Shown here one piece after another: positions 1-7,881 of a stretch of 16,651 nucleotides of DNA. Position numbers and translations under genes: made by a program. Below the pieces are notes generated by a model, which made no database searches, was not told the origin of the DNA, and was given only the letters and a program-made list of their open reading frames with translations. Origin of the DNA: Lachnospiraceae bacterium UBA1201 (GTDB taxonomy: Bacteria; Bacillota; Clostridia; Lachnospirales; Lachnospiraceae); NCBI GenBank assembly GCA_002309675.1, contig DBXX01000112.1:52956-69606 (forward strand), read 5' to 3'. Position 1 is the stretch's first letter; each line of letters starts with the position of its first letter.

Positions 1-336
1 ACCGAGAACCCGTCGATTGCGAATGTACTTTCAGGTGCTGTCGCGGAAAATGAATATTGGTGGGGCATTTTGCTGAGCCAGGTGATCTCGAACGTTCCGG
101 CGTCCATCGTGCTGTTCCCGTTCTCGACGAACGTAGCAGGCCTTTTATACGGCGTGGACACCGCAGGACTTTGCTCGATCATCGGTTCATTGGCCTCGGT
201 CATAAACTACCGGATCTACGTACGCGAATACCCCGGAAAAGGCAAGGATTTTCTCAAGGTATTCACCGGGATCTCCCTGTTATTCTTCGCATTCGTCGTA
301 CTCCCCGGATTCTTTATCTCACATTGGCGTGTTTGA
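1..336 (+). CDS. SLC13/ArsB-type anion permease, C-terminal fragment
   Basis: This is the last 111 codons of a membrane transporter whose 5' part lies outside the window. The reading frame is open from base 1 to the TGA at 334-336. The fragment carries a SQVISNVPA motif followed by a hydrophobic stretch, like the helix-breaking SN-P segment of the second inverted repeat in the SLC13/CitM/ArsB-NhaD (ion transporter) superfamily. Two further hydrophobic segments follow (around LLYGVDTAGLCSIIGSLASV and the terminal ISLLFFAFVVLPGFFI), separated by a basic loop with YVREYPGKGK. It therefore probably moves an anion such as a dicarboxylate, sulfate or arsenite across the cytoplasmic membrane; the substrate cannot be read from this piece. 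It ends 133 bases before dgt and is separated from it by a promoter, so it probably belongs to a different transcription unit. The family call is good; the exact subfamily is uncertain. Confidence 0.75.
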   Translation, partial: TENPSIANVLSGAVAENEYWWGILLSQVISNVPASIVLFPFSTNVAGLLYGVDTAGLCSIIGSLASVINYRIYVREYPGKGKDFLKVFTGISLLFFAFVVLPGFFISHWRV

Positions 337-378
337 TCAAAAGATAAGGTTAACAATGAGCCAAGTGGACGCAAATGC

Positions 379-390
379 CGGGATATCCCG
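379..390. repeat. Perfect 12-bp palindrome upstream of the dgt promoter
   Basis: CGGGATATCCCG is a perfect inverted repeat ending three bases before the proposed -35 box. As RNA it would give only a 4-bp CGGG/CCCG stem with an ATAT loop followed by TTGTTG, so it is at best a very weak terminator for the upstream permease. As DNA it has the size and position of an operator. The symmetry is seen directly; the function is a guess. Confidence 0.35.
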
Positions 391-393
391 TTG

Positions 394-422
394 TTGAAGA
401 AAACGGCCGGTTATGGTATAAT
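394..422 (+). promoter_or_regulatory. Sigma-A-type promoter for the dgt-dnaG operon
   Basis: TTGAAG at 394-399 (four of six matches to TTGACA) is followed by a 17-bp spacer and a perfect TATAAT at 417-422. The -10 is preceded by TG at 414-415, giving the extended -10 TGGTATAAT. The -10 box lies 47 bases before the dgt ATG, which leaves room for a short leader and the ribosome binding site. It is the only strong promoter I see in the window, so it may drive much or all of the downstream co-directional genes. Confidence 0.8.
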
Positions 423-469
423 AAAATGAACAGAAGTCACCGATTCACATAAGATACGGAGGAGCGTTT

Positions 470-1498
470 ATGAGTACGGAACCGAAATGTATTCGTGAGA
501 TGAGTGAGCAGCGGGAAGAGATGATTTTGAGCCCGTTTGCTTGTAAGAGTAAGAACTCGAAAGGGCGCAAGGTATCTGAGCCGGAGTGCGATGTGCGTAC
601 GGTGTATCAGCGGGACCGCGACCGCATCGTGCACAGTAAGGCATTCCGCCGTTTAAAACATAAAACACAGGTGTTTCTGGCGCCGGAAGGTGACCATTAC
701 CGCACGCGTCTGACGCACACCCTCGAGGTATCCCAGATCTCGCGTACGGTGGCCAGAGCGTTGAACTTAAATGAGGATCTGACCGAGGCAATCGCTTTGG
801 GCCACGACCTCGGACATACGCCGTTCGGACATTCCGGCGAGCGCATCCTCGATGAAGAGATGCGTAAGCTCGGTCGTCGTTTCATCCACAGCGAGCAGAG
901 CCTTCGCGTGGTGGATATTCTGGAACGGGACGGCGAGGGACTGAATCTGACAGAAGAGGTGCGGGACGGCATTCTGAACCACGGGACATCGTCCACGCCG
1001 CACACGCTGGAAGGACAGATCGTCCGCATCTGCGATAAGATCGCATACATTAACCACGATATCGACGACGCGATCCGCGCCCGTGTTCTGACGGAACGCG
1101 ATCTGCCACGTCCGTGCACGGACATTTTGGGTAAGAGTGTGCATGACCGTCTGAATCACATGATCCATGACCTGATCATCAACAGCTTGGAGAAGGATCA
1201 CATCTCGCTGACACCCGACGTACAGTCGGCGATGAGTGAACTGCGGTCATTTATGTTCGCGCATGTTTATACGAGCAATATTGTGAAGGCAGAAGAGAAG
1301 AAAGCCCAGGAACTGATGCGAAAACTGTACTATCATTTTCTGGACCAGTTCGGATCATTGCCCAAAGAATATATCGAATTACGAATGAGATACAACGAGA
1401 TCCCGGAAGTCGTCGTCTGCGACTATATCGCCGGAATGACCGACAACTACGCGATCAAAACCTTCCAGGATCTGTTCATCCCGATGGGATGGGAGTAA
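470..1498 (+). CDS. dgt: dGTPase-like deoxynucleoside triphosphate triphosphohydrolase (HD domain)
   Basis: The protein has 342 residues and belongs to the dGTP triphosphohydrolase family (COG0232), which hydrolyses dNTPs to deoxynucleoside and inorganic triphosphate and so limits dNTP pools in the cytoplasm. The HD metal site is clear: H83 in RTRLTHTLEVSQ, H112-D113 in ALGHDLGHTPFGH, and the late aspartate region YINHDIDDA (residues 193-201). The N-terminal YQRDRDRIVHSKAFRRLKHK stretch is the family's conserved segment before the HD domain. The start is fixed by GGAGGAG at 458-464, five bases before the ATG. It lies 19 bases before dnaG, and dgt-like genes often sit upstream of dnaG in Clostridia, which suggests coupling of nucleotide pools and replication. 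Substrate range (dGTP only or several dNTPs) cannot be read from sequence; many homologues of this short type are broad or allosterically activated. Confidence 0.93.
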   Translation: MSTEPKCIREMSEQREEMILSPFACKSKNSKGRKVSEPECDVRTVYQRDRDRIVHSKAFRRLKHKTQVFLAPEGDHYRTRLTHTLEVSQISRTVARALNLNEDLTEAIALGHDLGHTPFGHSGERILDEEMRKLGRRFIHSEQSLRVVDILERDGEGLNLTEEVRDGILNHGTSSTPHTLEGQIVRICDKIAYINHDIDDAIRARVLTERDLPRPCTDILGKSVHDRLNHMIHDLIINSLEKDHISLTPDVQSAMSELRSFMFAHVYTSNIVKAEEKKAQELMRKLYYHFLDQFGSLPKEYIELRMRYNEIPEVVVCDYIAGMTDNYAIKTFQDLFIPMGWE

Positions 1499-1517
1499 TA
1501 CAGTTTGAGGAAACGCT

Positions 1518-3293
1518 ATGCGATGGAATGAGGACTTTATCGAAGAGGTACGTGTGAGAAACGACATCCTGGATGTGGTTTCCGGCTACGTGCGCCTGAA
1601 ACGCAACGGCGGCAGCTATTTCGGCCTCTGTCCCTTCCACAACGAGAAAACGCCTTCCTTCTCCGTGACCCCCTCGAAGCAGATGTTCTACTGCTTCGGT
1701 TGTCATCGCGGGGGCAATGTCATCAACTTCGTCATGGAGTATGAAAACTATACCTTCAGCGAGGCGGTCGCGCATCTGGCAGAGCGCGTGGGCATGCAGG
1801 TCCCGGAAAATGAGAGCACTTCCGCCGAGAGAGCGGCGGATTACTTAAAGCAGCGCCTTCTGGAGATCTACAAAAAGACCGGTCAGTTTTATTATCGAGC
1901 GTTGCACAGTCCGGTCGGAAAGAAGGGCTACGAGTACCTCCGCGGTCGTGGGCTGACGGATGAAACGATCCGCCGCTTCGGCTTAGGATACGCGCCGGTC
2001 CTTCCGAAGGATCAGTCCCTGTATGCCTACCTGAAAAACGAAGGCTACACGGACGATGAACTTAAGAAAAGTGCATTGTTTCGTTTTACGGAGAAAGGCG
2101 TGTCCGAATTCTTCTGGAATCGGGTGATGTTTCCGATCCTGAACGAGCGCAATAAAGCGATTGCATTCGGCGGCCGCGTTATGGGCGACGGCGAACCGAA
2201 GTACTTAAACTCGCAGGAAACGGTGGTTTTCGAGAAGTCGAGAACACTTTACGGCCTGCATGAGGCGCGGCGTGCCCGGGAGGGATACTTGCTCCTGTGT
2301 GAAGGCTATATGGATGTCATTTCCCTCCATCAGGCAGGCTTCAACAACTCGGTCGCGGCTCTGGGAACTGCTTTTAATGAGCGCCACTGCATGATCCTGC
2401 GGCGTTATACGAATGAGGTCATCCTGACCTTCGACAGCGACGGAGCCGGCCAGGATGCGGCGAAACGCGCCATCCCGTTTTTGAAGGACGCGGGCATCAT
2501 GATCCGCGTGCTGGATATGAAACCCTATAAAGATCCCGATGAATTCATCAAGAATCTCGGGGCCGATGCGTTCCGCGAACGAATTAAAAATGCAAAGAAT
2601 TCTTTCCTGTTCGAGATCGATATGATGCGCAAAGCGGCGGATCTTTCCGATCCCGCGAAAAAGACGCAGTTTGAAAAGAGTGTCGCAACGAAGCTGATGG
2701 AGTTTTCGGACGAACTGGAGAGAAATAACTATACAGAGGCAGTGTGCCGTGAGTTTTCGATCGACATCGGAAGCATGAAACGGACCATCGCGTCGATGGC
2801 GGCCCAGGGTTATAAGGTGCCGGAGCAGACCAAGCCTGTTTCACATCCTTCCCGGTCGCAACGTGAAGAAGAAGCCAGAGAGAAGGCACTGAATGCGCAG
2901 AAAGTGTTGCTTACCTGGATCAGTGAGAAGCCGTCGTTGTACGCGAAGATCGAGGATCTGATCACGGCGGAGGATTTTACCGATCCAATCTATGCAAAGG
3001 TAGCCGCAGAAGTCTTCACACAGGCGAAAAACGGCGAGGTGCAGCCGGCGCAGATCATGAGCCGCTTCACCGGTGAAACGGAAAATGCGAACCGTATAGC
3101 CGAACTGTTTAACACGAAGCTGGAGCATGCCGAAGGCTCGGATCTGGTCCGTGCTTTTGAAGAAGTCGTTCGCCGTGTAAAAGAAGACGGCTTGAATAAT
3201 CTTGCAAAAACGGCGACGAGCGTTTCCGTGATCCAGTCGATCATGAAACAGAGAAGCCGTCTGGCAAAATGGAAATGTGACACGTTGGAATAG
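1518..3293 (+). CDS. dnaG: DNA primase DnaG
   Basis: This 591-residue protein is the replicative primase that lays down RNA primers at the fork. All three parts are visible. The N-terminal CHC2 zinc finger has C38, H41, C59 and C62 (LCPFHNEKTPSF and MFYCFGCHRGGN). The catalytic core includes the FWNRVMFPI and AFGGR segments and a TOPRIM domain with E262 in CEGYMD and D306-S307-D308 in LTFDSDGAG, the metal-binding acidic residues. The C-terminal part, from about residue 455, is the helicase-interaction region and ends in the helical SIMKQRSRLAKW segment. Length is normal for the family. GAGG at 1507-1510, seven bases before the ATG, supports the start. In most Firmicutes rpoD/sigA follows dnaG directly; here trmK begins nine bases after the stop, so the sigma gene is absent from this place. 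Sequence and completeness look normal. Confidence 0.98.
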   Translation: MRWNEDFIEEVRVRNDILDVVSGYVRLKRNGGSYFGLCPFHNEKTPSFSVTPSKQMFYCFGCHRGGNVINFVMEYENYTFSEAVAHLAERVGMQVPENESTSAERAADYLKQRLLEIYKKTGQFYYRALHSPVGKKGYEYLRGRGLTDETIRRFGLGYAPVLPKDQSLYAYLKNEGYTDDELKKSALFRFTEKGVSEFFWNRVMFPILNERNKAIAFGGRVMGDGEPKYLNSQETVVFEKSRTLYGLHEARRAREGYLLLCEGYMDVISLHQAGFNNSVAALGTAFNERHCMILRRYTNEVILTFDSDGAGQDAAKRAIPFLKDAGIMIRVLDMKPYKDPDEFIKNLGADAFRERIKNAKNSFLFEIDMMRKAADLSDPAKKTQFEKSVATKLMEFSDELERNNYTEAVCREFSIDIGSMKRTIASMAAQGYKVPEQTKPVSHPSRSQREEEAREKALNAQKVLLTWISEKPSLYAKIEDLITAEDFTDPIYAKVAAEVFTQAKNGEVQPAQIMSRFTGETENANRIAELFNTKLEHAEGSDLVRAFEEVVRRVKEDGLNNLAKTATSVSVIQSIMKQRSRLAKWKCDTLE

Positions 3294-3302
3294 GAGATCA
3301 GG

Positions 3303-4013
3303 ATGACGCTTTCAAAACGTTTGCAGGCAGTGGCGGACCGAATACCGCCGTCGACGACCTACGCCGATATCGGATGTGATCACGGTTATCTGCCCATTGC
3401 CCTGGTTTTATCCGGAACGGTTAAGCACGCGATTGCAATGGACTTGCGGAAAGGGCCGCTGGAGCGTGCACGCGAACATGTCGCGGAGAACGGACTGGAG
3501 GATCAGATCGAGCTTCGTTTAAGCGACGGAGCGGACGCCTTGAAGATCGAGGATCGTGTCGAAACGATCACCGTCACCGGTATGGGCGGGCGCTTGCTGC
3601 TCCGCATCATGGAGAGGGGCTCCGCGATTTTCCGAAGTGCGCGCGACATCTTCGTGAGTCCGCAGTCGGACATCCCGTTGGTGCGCAAAAAGGTTTTGGA
3701 GACCGGTTATGCGATCGTGGATGAATCGATGGTGGAGGATGCCGGTAAATACTATGTGATCCTGCATTTGCAGCCGGCAGATCCGGTCGCACCTATCCCG
3801 GATCTTTCGAAAGCAGAACTTCTGTATGGAGCTTGCCTCCGGACGAAAAAAGATCCGGTTTTATATGAATTTCTGCTGGCAGAGCAGAAACAGACGATGA
3901 AGATCTGTGAAGCATTGGAAAATGCTTCGACGAAGGCGGCACAGGCCGCATACAAACGCGCAAAAGAAAAACTCAACGTGATAGAAAGCGCGCTTTATGA
4001 ACAGAAAAAATAA
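3303..4013 (+). CDS. trmK: tRNA (adenine(22)-N(1))-methyltransferase TrmK
   Basis: This 236-residue class I SAM-dependent methyltransferase belongs to the TrmK family (COG2384), which makes m1A22 in the D-loop of bacterial tRNAs. The SAM-binding motif I is DIGCDHGYLPI at residues 22-32, the family signature. TGMGGRLLLRIM and SPQSDIPLVRKKVLE follow in the expected order, then the KYYVILHLQP strand. The C-terminal third is helical and lysine-rich, fitting the coiled-coil extension of Bacillus TrmK. GGAG at 3293-3296 overlaps the dnaG stop and sits six bases before the ATG, so translation is probably coupled. In Bacillus and many Clostridia trmK lies downstream of dnaG-sigA and is followed by a nif3-family gene (yqfO in B. 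subtilis); here neither rpoD/sigA nor nif3 is present. The family call is firm; m1A22 activity is inferred from homology. Confidence 0.92.
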   Translation: MTLSKRLQAVADRIPPSTTYADIGCDHGYLPIALVLSGTVKHAIAMDLRKGPLERAREHVAENGLEDQIELRLSDGADALKIEDRVETITVTGMGGRLLLRIMERGSAIFRSARDIFVSPQSDIPLVRKKVLETGYAIVDESMVEDAGKYYVILHLQPADPVAPIPDLSKAELLYGACLRTKKDPVLYEFLLAEQKQTMKICEALENASTKAAQAAYKRAKEKLNVIESALYEQKK

Positions 4014-4018
4014 GGAGG
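4012..4018 (+). promoter_or_regulatory. Ribosome binding site that fixes the nucleoside kinase start
   Basis: AAGGAGG directly abuts an ATG at 4019, which is too close to be used. The next in-frame ATG at 4025 is six bases downstream, the normal distance. I therefore start the kinase at 4025. The site overlaps the trmK stop codon TAA (4011-4013). Confidence 0.8.
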
Positions 4019-4024
4019 ATGGAT

Positions 4025-5692
4025 ATGGCTGACAGGATTTTGAAGATCACATTGGACGGAGAAACATTTTCCGTACCGGAAGGAACGACATATCTGGATC
4101 TCGTTCGCCGTAAATACCCGGGAGATCTCGGAATCGTTCTCGTGAAGGAGAATAACGATCTGCGTGAGCTCAACTATGCACCGCGTGATGACGCCGAGGC
4201 GGTTACCGTGAACACGACGACATCCGGAGGCATCGAGACCTATCGGCGCAGTACGACGTTGCTGTTTTTGAAAGCGATGTACGATACCATCGGTTATAAG
4301 AAACTGAAGCAGGTGAAGGTCCAGTTTTCCGTGAGCCGCGGTTACTTCTGCGAAGTGACTGCCGAGGATACGAACCTGAATCAGGAACTCGTAGATAAGG
4401 TAAAAGCCTGCATGCAGAAGATGGTGGAGGACGACCTTCCCATCGAGAAGGAGAGCGTTCCGACCGCGGAAGCAGTGAAACTGTTTCACCGCCTCGGAAT
4501 GTACGATAAAGAGAAACTGTTCCGGTTCCGCCGCGTAAGCCGCGTGAACATCTATAAGATCGATCGTTTCCGTGACTATTTCTACGGCTATATGGTGCCT
4601 TCCACGGGCTATTTGAAGCATTTTGATCTGCACCTCTATGAGCACGGGATCGTGCTGCAGATGCCGATCAAGCAGAAGCCGGACGAGGTTCCGCCGTTTG
4701 AGCCGCAGAATAAAGTATCGCATGCATTGATCGAGTCGAATGAGTTTTCGGCAAAGGTCGGCGTAGACACGGTCGGAGACTTGAATGAGGCTATCGTAAA
4801 CGGAACGATCCAGGAACTGATCCTGGTGCAGGAAGCCCTGCAGGAGCAGAAGATCGCAGAGATTGCCCGTCAGATCAAGGAGCGTAACGGTGTGAAGTTC
4901 GTCATGATCGCCGGACCGTCCAGTTCCGGTAAGACGACCTTTTCCTATCGCCTGAGCGTGCAGCTTCGTGCGCACGGTCTGGTGCCGCACCCGATCGGTG
5001 TGGACAACTATTTTGTGAACCGCGAAGATAATCCGAAGGATGAATTCGGCAACTATAACTTCGAGGATCTCGAAAGCATCGACACGGCGCTGTTCGATCA
5101 CGATATGAATGCGCTTCTGCGTGGCGAAGAGGTCGAACTGCCGTATTACAATTTCAAGACCGGACTTCGCGAGTATCGCGGAGAGATGCTCAAACTCGGG
5201 GCGAATGACATTCTCGTAGTCGAAGGCATACACTGCCTCAACGAGAAACTGTACGCGACGCTGCCGAAGGAGAACATGTATAAGGTCTACATCAGTGCAT
5301 TGACCCAGCTCAATGTTGACGAGCACAACCGTGTTTCGACCACGGACGGACGACTGATCCGCCGTATGGTTCGCGATTCGATGCACCGCGCGATCACGGC
5401 GTCGCAGACGCTGTTCCGCTGGGAGAGTGTTCGTAAGGGCGAGGAGAAAAATATCTTCCCGTTCCAGGAGACGGCGGACGTTGTATTTAACTCCGCACAG
5501 ATCTACGAATTGGCGATCCTGAAACTCTATGCCGAGCCGCTTTTATTCGGTGTGGATAAGGACAGCCCGGAGTATTCCGAAGCGAAGCGCCTGCTTAAGT
5601 TTTTGGATTACTTCCTGCCTTTGCTTCCCGAACAGATCCCGAGTAATTCGATCCTTCAGGAATTTATCGGCCACAGCATCTTTAACGTTTAA
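4025..5692 (+). CDS. TGS-domain nucleoside kinase (uridine kinase/PRK-like)
   Basis: The protein has 555 residues from the ATG at 4025. It has three parts: an N-terminal TGS-like ubiquitin fold (about residues 1-65, LKITLDGETFSVPEGTTYLDL), a middle region resembling the second additional domain of threonyl-tRNA synthetase (about 70-210), and a C-terminal P-loop kinase of the phosphoribulokinase/uridine kinase family. The Walker A motif is GPSSSGKTT at residues 297-305. It is followed by the VDNYFVNRED substrate loop, FEDLESID, and VVEGIHCLNE. This architecture is widespread in Clostridia and Thermotogae and is usually annotated as nucleoside or uridine kinase; the likely reaction is ATP-dependent 5'-phosphorylation of a nucleoside. 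I see no threonyl-tRNA synthetase-type HxxxH...CxxxH zinc set in the middle domain, so editing activity is not implied; an unusual H199/H203/H207 spacing is present. The gene starts 11 bases after trmK. The exact nucleoside is unknown. Confidence 0.88.
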   Translation: MADRILKITLDGETFSVPEGTTYLDLVRRKYPGDLGIVLVKENNDLRELNYAPRDDAEAVTVNTTTSGGIETYRRSTTLLFLKAMYDTIGYKKLKQVKVQFSVSRGYFCEVTAEDTNLNQELVDKVKACMQKMVEDDLPIEKESVPTAEAVKLFHRLGMYDKEKLFRFRRVSRVNIYKIDRFRDYFYGYMVPSTGYLKHFDLHLYEHGIVLQMPIKQKPDEVPPFEPQNKVSHALIESNEFSAKVGVDTVGDLNEAIVNGTIQELILVQEALQEQKIAEIARQIKERNGVKFVMIAGPSSSGKTTFSYRLSVQLRAHGLVPHPIGVDNYFVNREDNPKDEFGNYNFEDLESIDTALFDHDMNALLRGEEVELPYYNFKTGLREYRGEMLKLGANDILVVEGIHCLNEKLYATLPKENMYKVYISALTQLNVDEHNRVSTTDGRLIRRMVRDSMHRAITASQTLFRWESVRKGEEKNIFPFQETADVVFNSAQIYELAILKLYAEPLLFGVDKDSPEYSEAKRLLKFLDYFLPLLPEQIPSNSILQEFIGHSIFNV

Positions 5693-5693
5693 T

Positions 5694-5698
5694 GGGAG
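5694..5698 (+). promoter_or_regulatory. Ribosome binding site that fixes the glycosyltransferase start
   Basis: GGGAG, just after the kinase stop at 5690-5692, lies seven bases before the ATG at 5706. The open frame extends upstream to an ATG at 5529 inside the kinase gene, but those 59 extra residues are arginine- and serine-rich out-of-frame sequence and have no ribosome binding site. Confidence 0.75.
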
Positions 5699-5705
5699 AA
5701 GTATT

Positions 5706-7859
5706 ATGAGATATCATTTGGATGAGTTCAGTATTGCGGAGAATAAAGTGTGTATCCGCGGTTGGGCTGCTTCTGAATACAAGCAAATGTCCGTCGATAT
5801 TTTGATCAAGGATCGCGATAAGAAGGATGTCGAGGTTAAGATGTCGAAGATCCACCGTCCCGATGTCGCATTGGAGATGTACGGAGATATCAGTTATAAC
5901 AAACTCGGTTTTTGCCTCGTAGCTCCGCTTATGGACAGCATGTACCTGGTTTTCGTCGTACGGGATGAGGACGGCAATGTCGTTAAGCAGAGTGCGTTGC
6001 ATTTCGGAAAATGGAACATGAAGAGCCGTTCGACGTTGGAGAAAACACGGCTGCTCGACAGTTACCGTTACATTCGCCGAAACGGTTTCAACAAATATGT
6101 GACGAAGTCCTTCCGCAAGGTTTTTAAGACGGAGGAGAATAACTATCTCCGGTGGTTTGCGGTCAATCAGCCGACCGACGAAGAACTGGATGAGCAGAGG
6201 GAAGCACAGTTTTCGTACCGTCCGCTGATCAGTATCGCCGTACCGCTGTATCATACGCCGCTTAAATTCCTGGAAGCCATGATAAAATCCGTGCTTCGTC
6301 AAACGTACGGAAACTGGCAGCTCTGCCTGGCGAACGGAAGTCCGGACGATGAGGCGCTTAAGAAGGCACTTGAGTTATACCGTGAGAAAGATCCTCGCAT
6401 CATCACGGTCGATCTTTCGGAGAACCTCGGAATCGCAGGAAATACGAATGCCGCGATCGAACTCGCAACGGGCGATTACATCGCGCTTTTGGACCATGAC
6501 GATGCATTGGCGCCCAATGCGCTCTATGAATACATAAAAGTTCTGAACGAGCATCCCGAATATGATATGTTCTACAGTGATGAAGATAAGATCGACGAAG
6601 GCGGAAAGAAGCACTTCGAGCCGAACTTTAAGCCGGACTACAATCCGGATCTCTTCATGACGAATAATTATATTTGCCACTTCTTTATGGTGAAGAAGGA
6701 TATCGTGGATAAGATCCAAGGTTTCCGTCCCGGCTACGACGGGGCGCAGGACTATGATTTCATCCTGCGTTGTATCGAAAATGGCAACCACATCCATCAT
6801 GTTCCGAAGATCCTGTACTATTGGCGTTGCCATAAGAATTCGACGGCGCGCGATTTCTCCAGTAAGGAATATGCATACGATGCAGGCCGCCGGGCACTTC
6901 AGGATCATTTCGACCGCCTGGGCATGAATATTACGGTGAACTACGGACCGCAGTTCGGCTGGTATTCCAATGAGTACCACCTGGCGAGCCATCCGCTGGT
7001 TTCGGTCATGATCCCGAATAAGGATCATATCCCGGATCTGAAGCGTTGTATCGACTCTATCTATGAGCGTGCGACCTATGATAACTATGAGATCATCGTG
7101 ATCGAAAACAACAGTACCGAACCGGAAACATTCGCTTACTATGATGAAATGGTCGAAAAGCATGATAATTTCCGCGTGATCTATTACAAAGGTGATTTCA
7201 ATTACGCGGCGATCAATAATTTCGGTTTCGAGTCCGTGCTCGGCGATTACGTTTTGCTTTTGAATAATGACGTCGAAGTGATCTCGGAAAATATCTTCGA
7301 GCACATGCTCGGTTTCTGCATGCGTGAAGACGTAGGGGCAGTAGGAGCGAAGCTTTATTACGATGACGAGACGATCCAGCATGCCGGTGTTGTAGTCGGT
7401 GTAAACGGTGTAGCCGCACATGCATTTTCCGGGATGAACCGGGCAGAACTGGGCTACATGGCACGCGCGGTCGTTTGCCAGAATTACAGCGCGGTCACAG
7501 CTGCCTGCATGATGGTGAAGAGCAGTCTATACCGTGAGCTGGGAGGCCTGGACGCGGAGAATTTCGCAGTAGCGTTTAATGATATCGATTTCTGCCTGCG
7601 TGTCGGTAAAGCGGGCTACCGCATCGTTTTTGACGCCGAAACGGAACTCTATCACTCGGAATCCAAGTCCCGCGGATACGAGGACACACCGGAGAAGATG
7701 GAACGTTTCAGCAGGGAGATTGACCGTTTCCTGGCCAGATGGAGTGCCTTTATCGCAGAGGGAGACCCCTGCTACAATCCGAATTTTTCACGGGATAATG
7801 CCCTGTTCGTTCTGGATACGATCCCGGTGAAGATCCGAAGCTTGTTGAAGAAATCCTGA
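5706..7859 (+). CDS. Tandem-domain family 2 glycosyltransferase
   Basis: The 717-residue protein carries two GT-A glycosyltransferase family 2 domains in series. Domain one (about residues 174-390) has AVPLYHTP at the start, D263-H264-D265-D266 as the DxD-type metal/nucleotide-sugar site, and D349 in AQDYDFILR. Domain two (about 430-690) has SVMIPNKDH, N520-N521-D522 as the DxD equivalent, and FNDIDFCLR (624-632) as the probable catalytic-base region. Residues 1-100 form a separate beta-rich module (IRGWAASE... GFCLVAP... FVVRDEDGNVV) resembling the accessory domain found at the N-terminus of many Firmicute rhamnan or capsule glycosyltransferases. No signal peptide or membrane helix is evident, so it probably acts at the cytoplasmic face of the membrane on a surface polysaccharide. 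It has no other polysaccharide genes next to it. Donor and acceptor sugars are unknown. Confidence 0.9.
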   Translation: MRYHLDEFSIAENKVCIRGWAASEYKQMSVDILIKDRDKKDVEVKMSKIHRPDVALEMYGDISYNKLGFCLVAPLMDSMYLVFVVRDEDGNVVKQSALHFGKWNMKSRSTLEKTRLLDSYRYIRRNGFNKYVTKSFRKVFKTEENNYLRWFAVNQPTDEELDEQREAQFSYRPLISIAVPLYHTPLKFLEAMIKSVLRQTYGNWQLCLANGSPDDEALKKALELYREKDPRIITVDLSENLGIAGNTNAAIELATGDYIALLDHDDALAPNALYEYIKVLNEHPEYDMFYSDEDKIDEGGKKHFEPNFKPDYNPDLFMTNNYICHFFMVKKDIVDKIQGFRPGYDGAQDYDFILRCIENGNHIHHVPKILYYWRCHKNSTARDFSSKEYAYDAGRRALQDHFDRLGMNITVNYGPQFGWYSNEYHLASHPLVSVMIPNKDHIPDLKRCIDSIYERATYDNYEIIVIENNSTEPETFAYYDEMVEKHDNFRVIYYKGDFNYAAINNFGFESVLGDYVLLLNNDVEVISENIFEHMLGFCMREDVGAVGAKLYYDDETIQHAGVVVGVNGVAAHAFSGMNRAELGYMARAVVCQNYSAVTAACMMVKSSLYRELGGLDAENFAVAFNDIDFCLRVGKAGYRIVFDAETELYHSESKSRGYEDTPEKMERFSREIDRFLARWSAFIAEGDPCYNPNFSRDNALFVLDTIPVKIRSLLKKS

Positions 7860-7881
7860 GATAACGATCTCGGAGAACCTA

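Noticed and set aside
57..347. A 96-codon + strand frame at the window start
   Set aside because: It overlaps the permease in another frame and is arginine-rich; the permease frame has membrane segments and a conserved SQVISNVPA motif.
3995..5386. A 463-codon open frame on the minus strand opposite the nucleoside kinase
   Set aside because: It lies wholly antisense to a conserved kinase gene, its product is rich in His, Arg, Ile and Val with no recognisable domain, and no ribosome binding site precedes it. Codon bias of the sense gene explains it.
6375..7421. A 348-codon open frame on the minus strand opposite the glycosyltransferase
   Set aside because: The sense strand encodes two intact GT2 domains here; the antisense product has no motif and is biased to Ile, Val, His and Asp.
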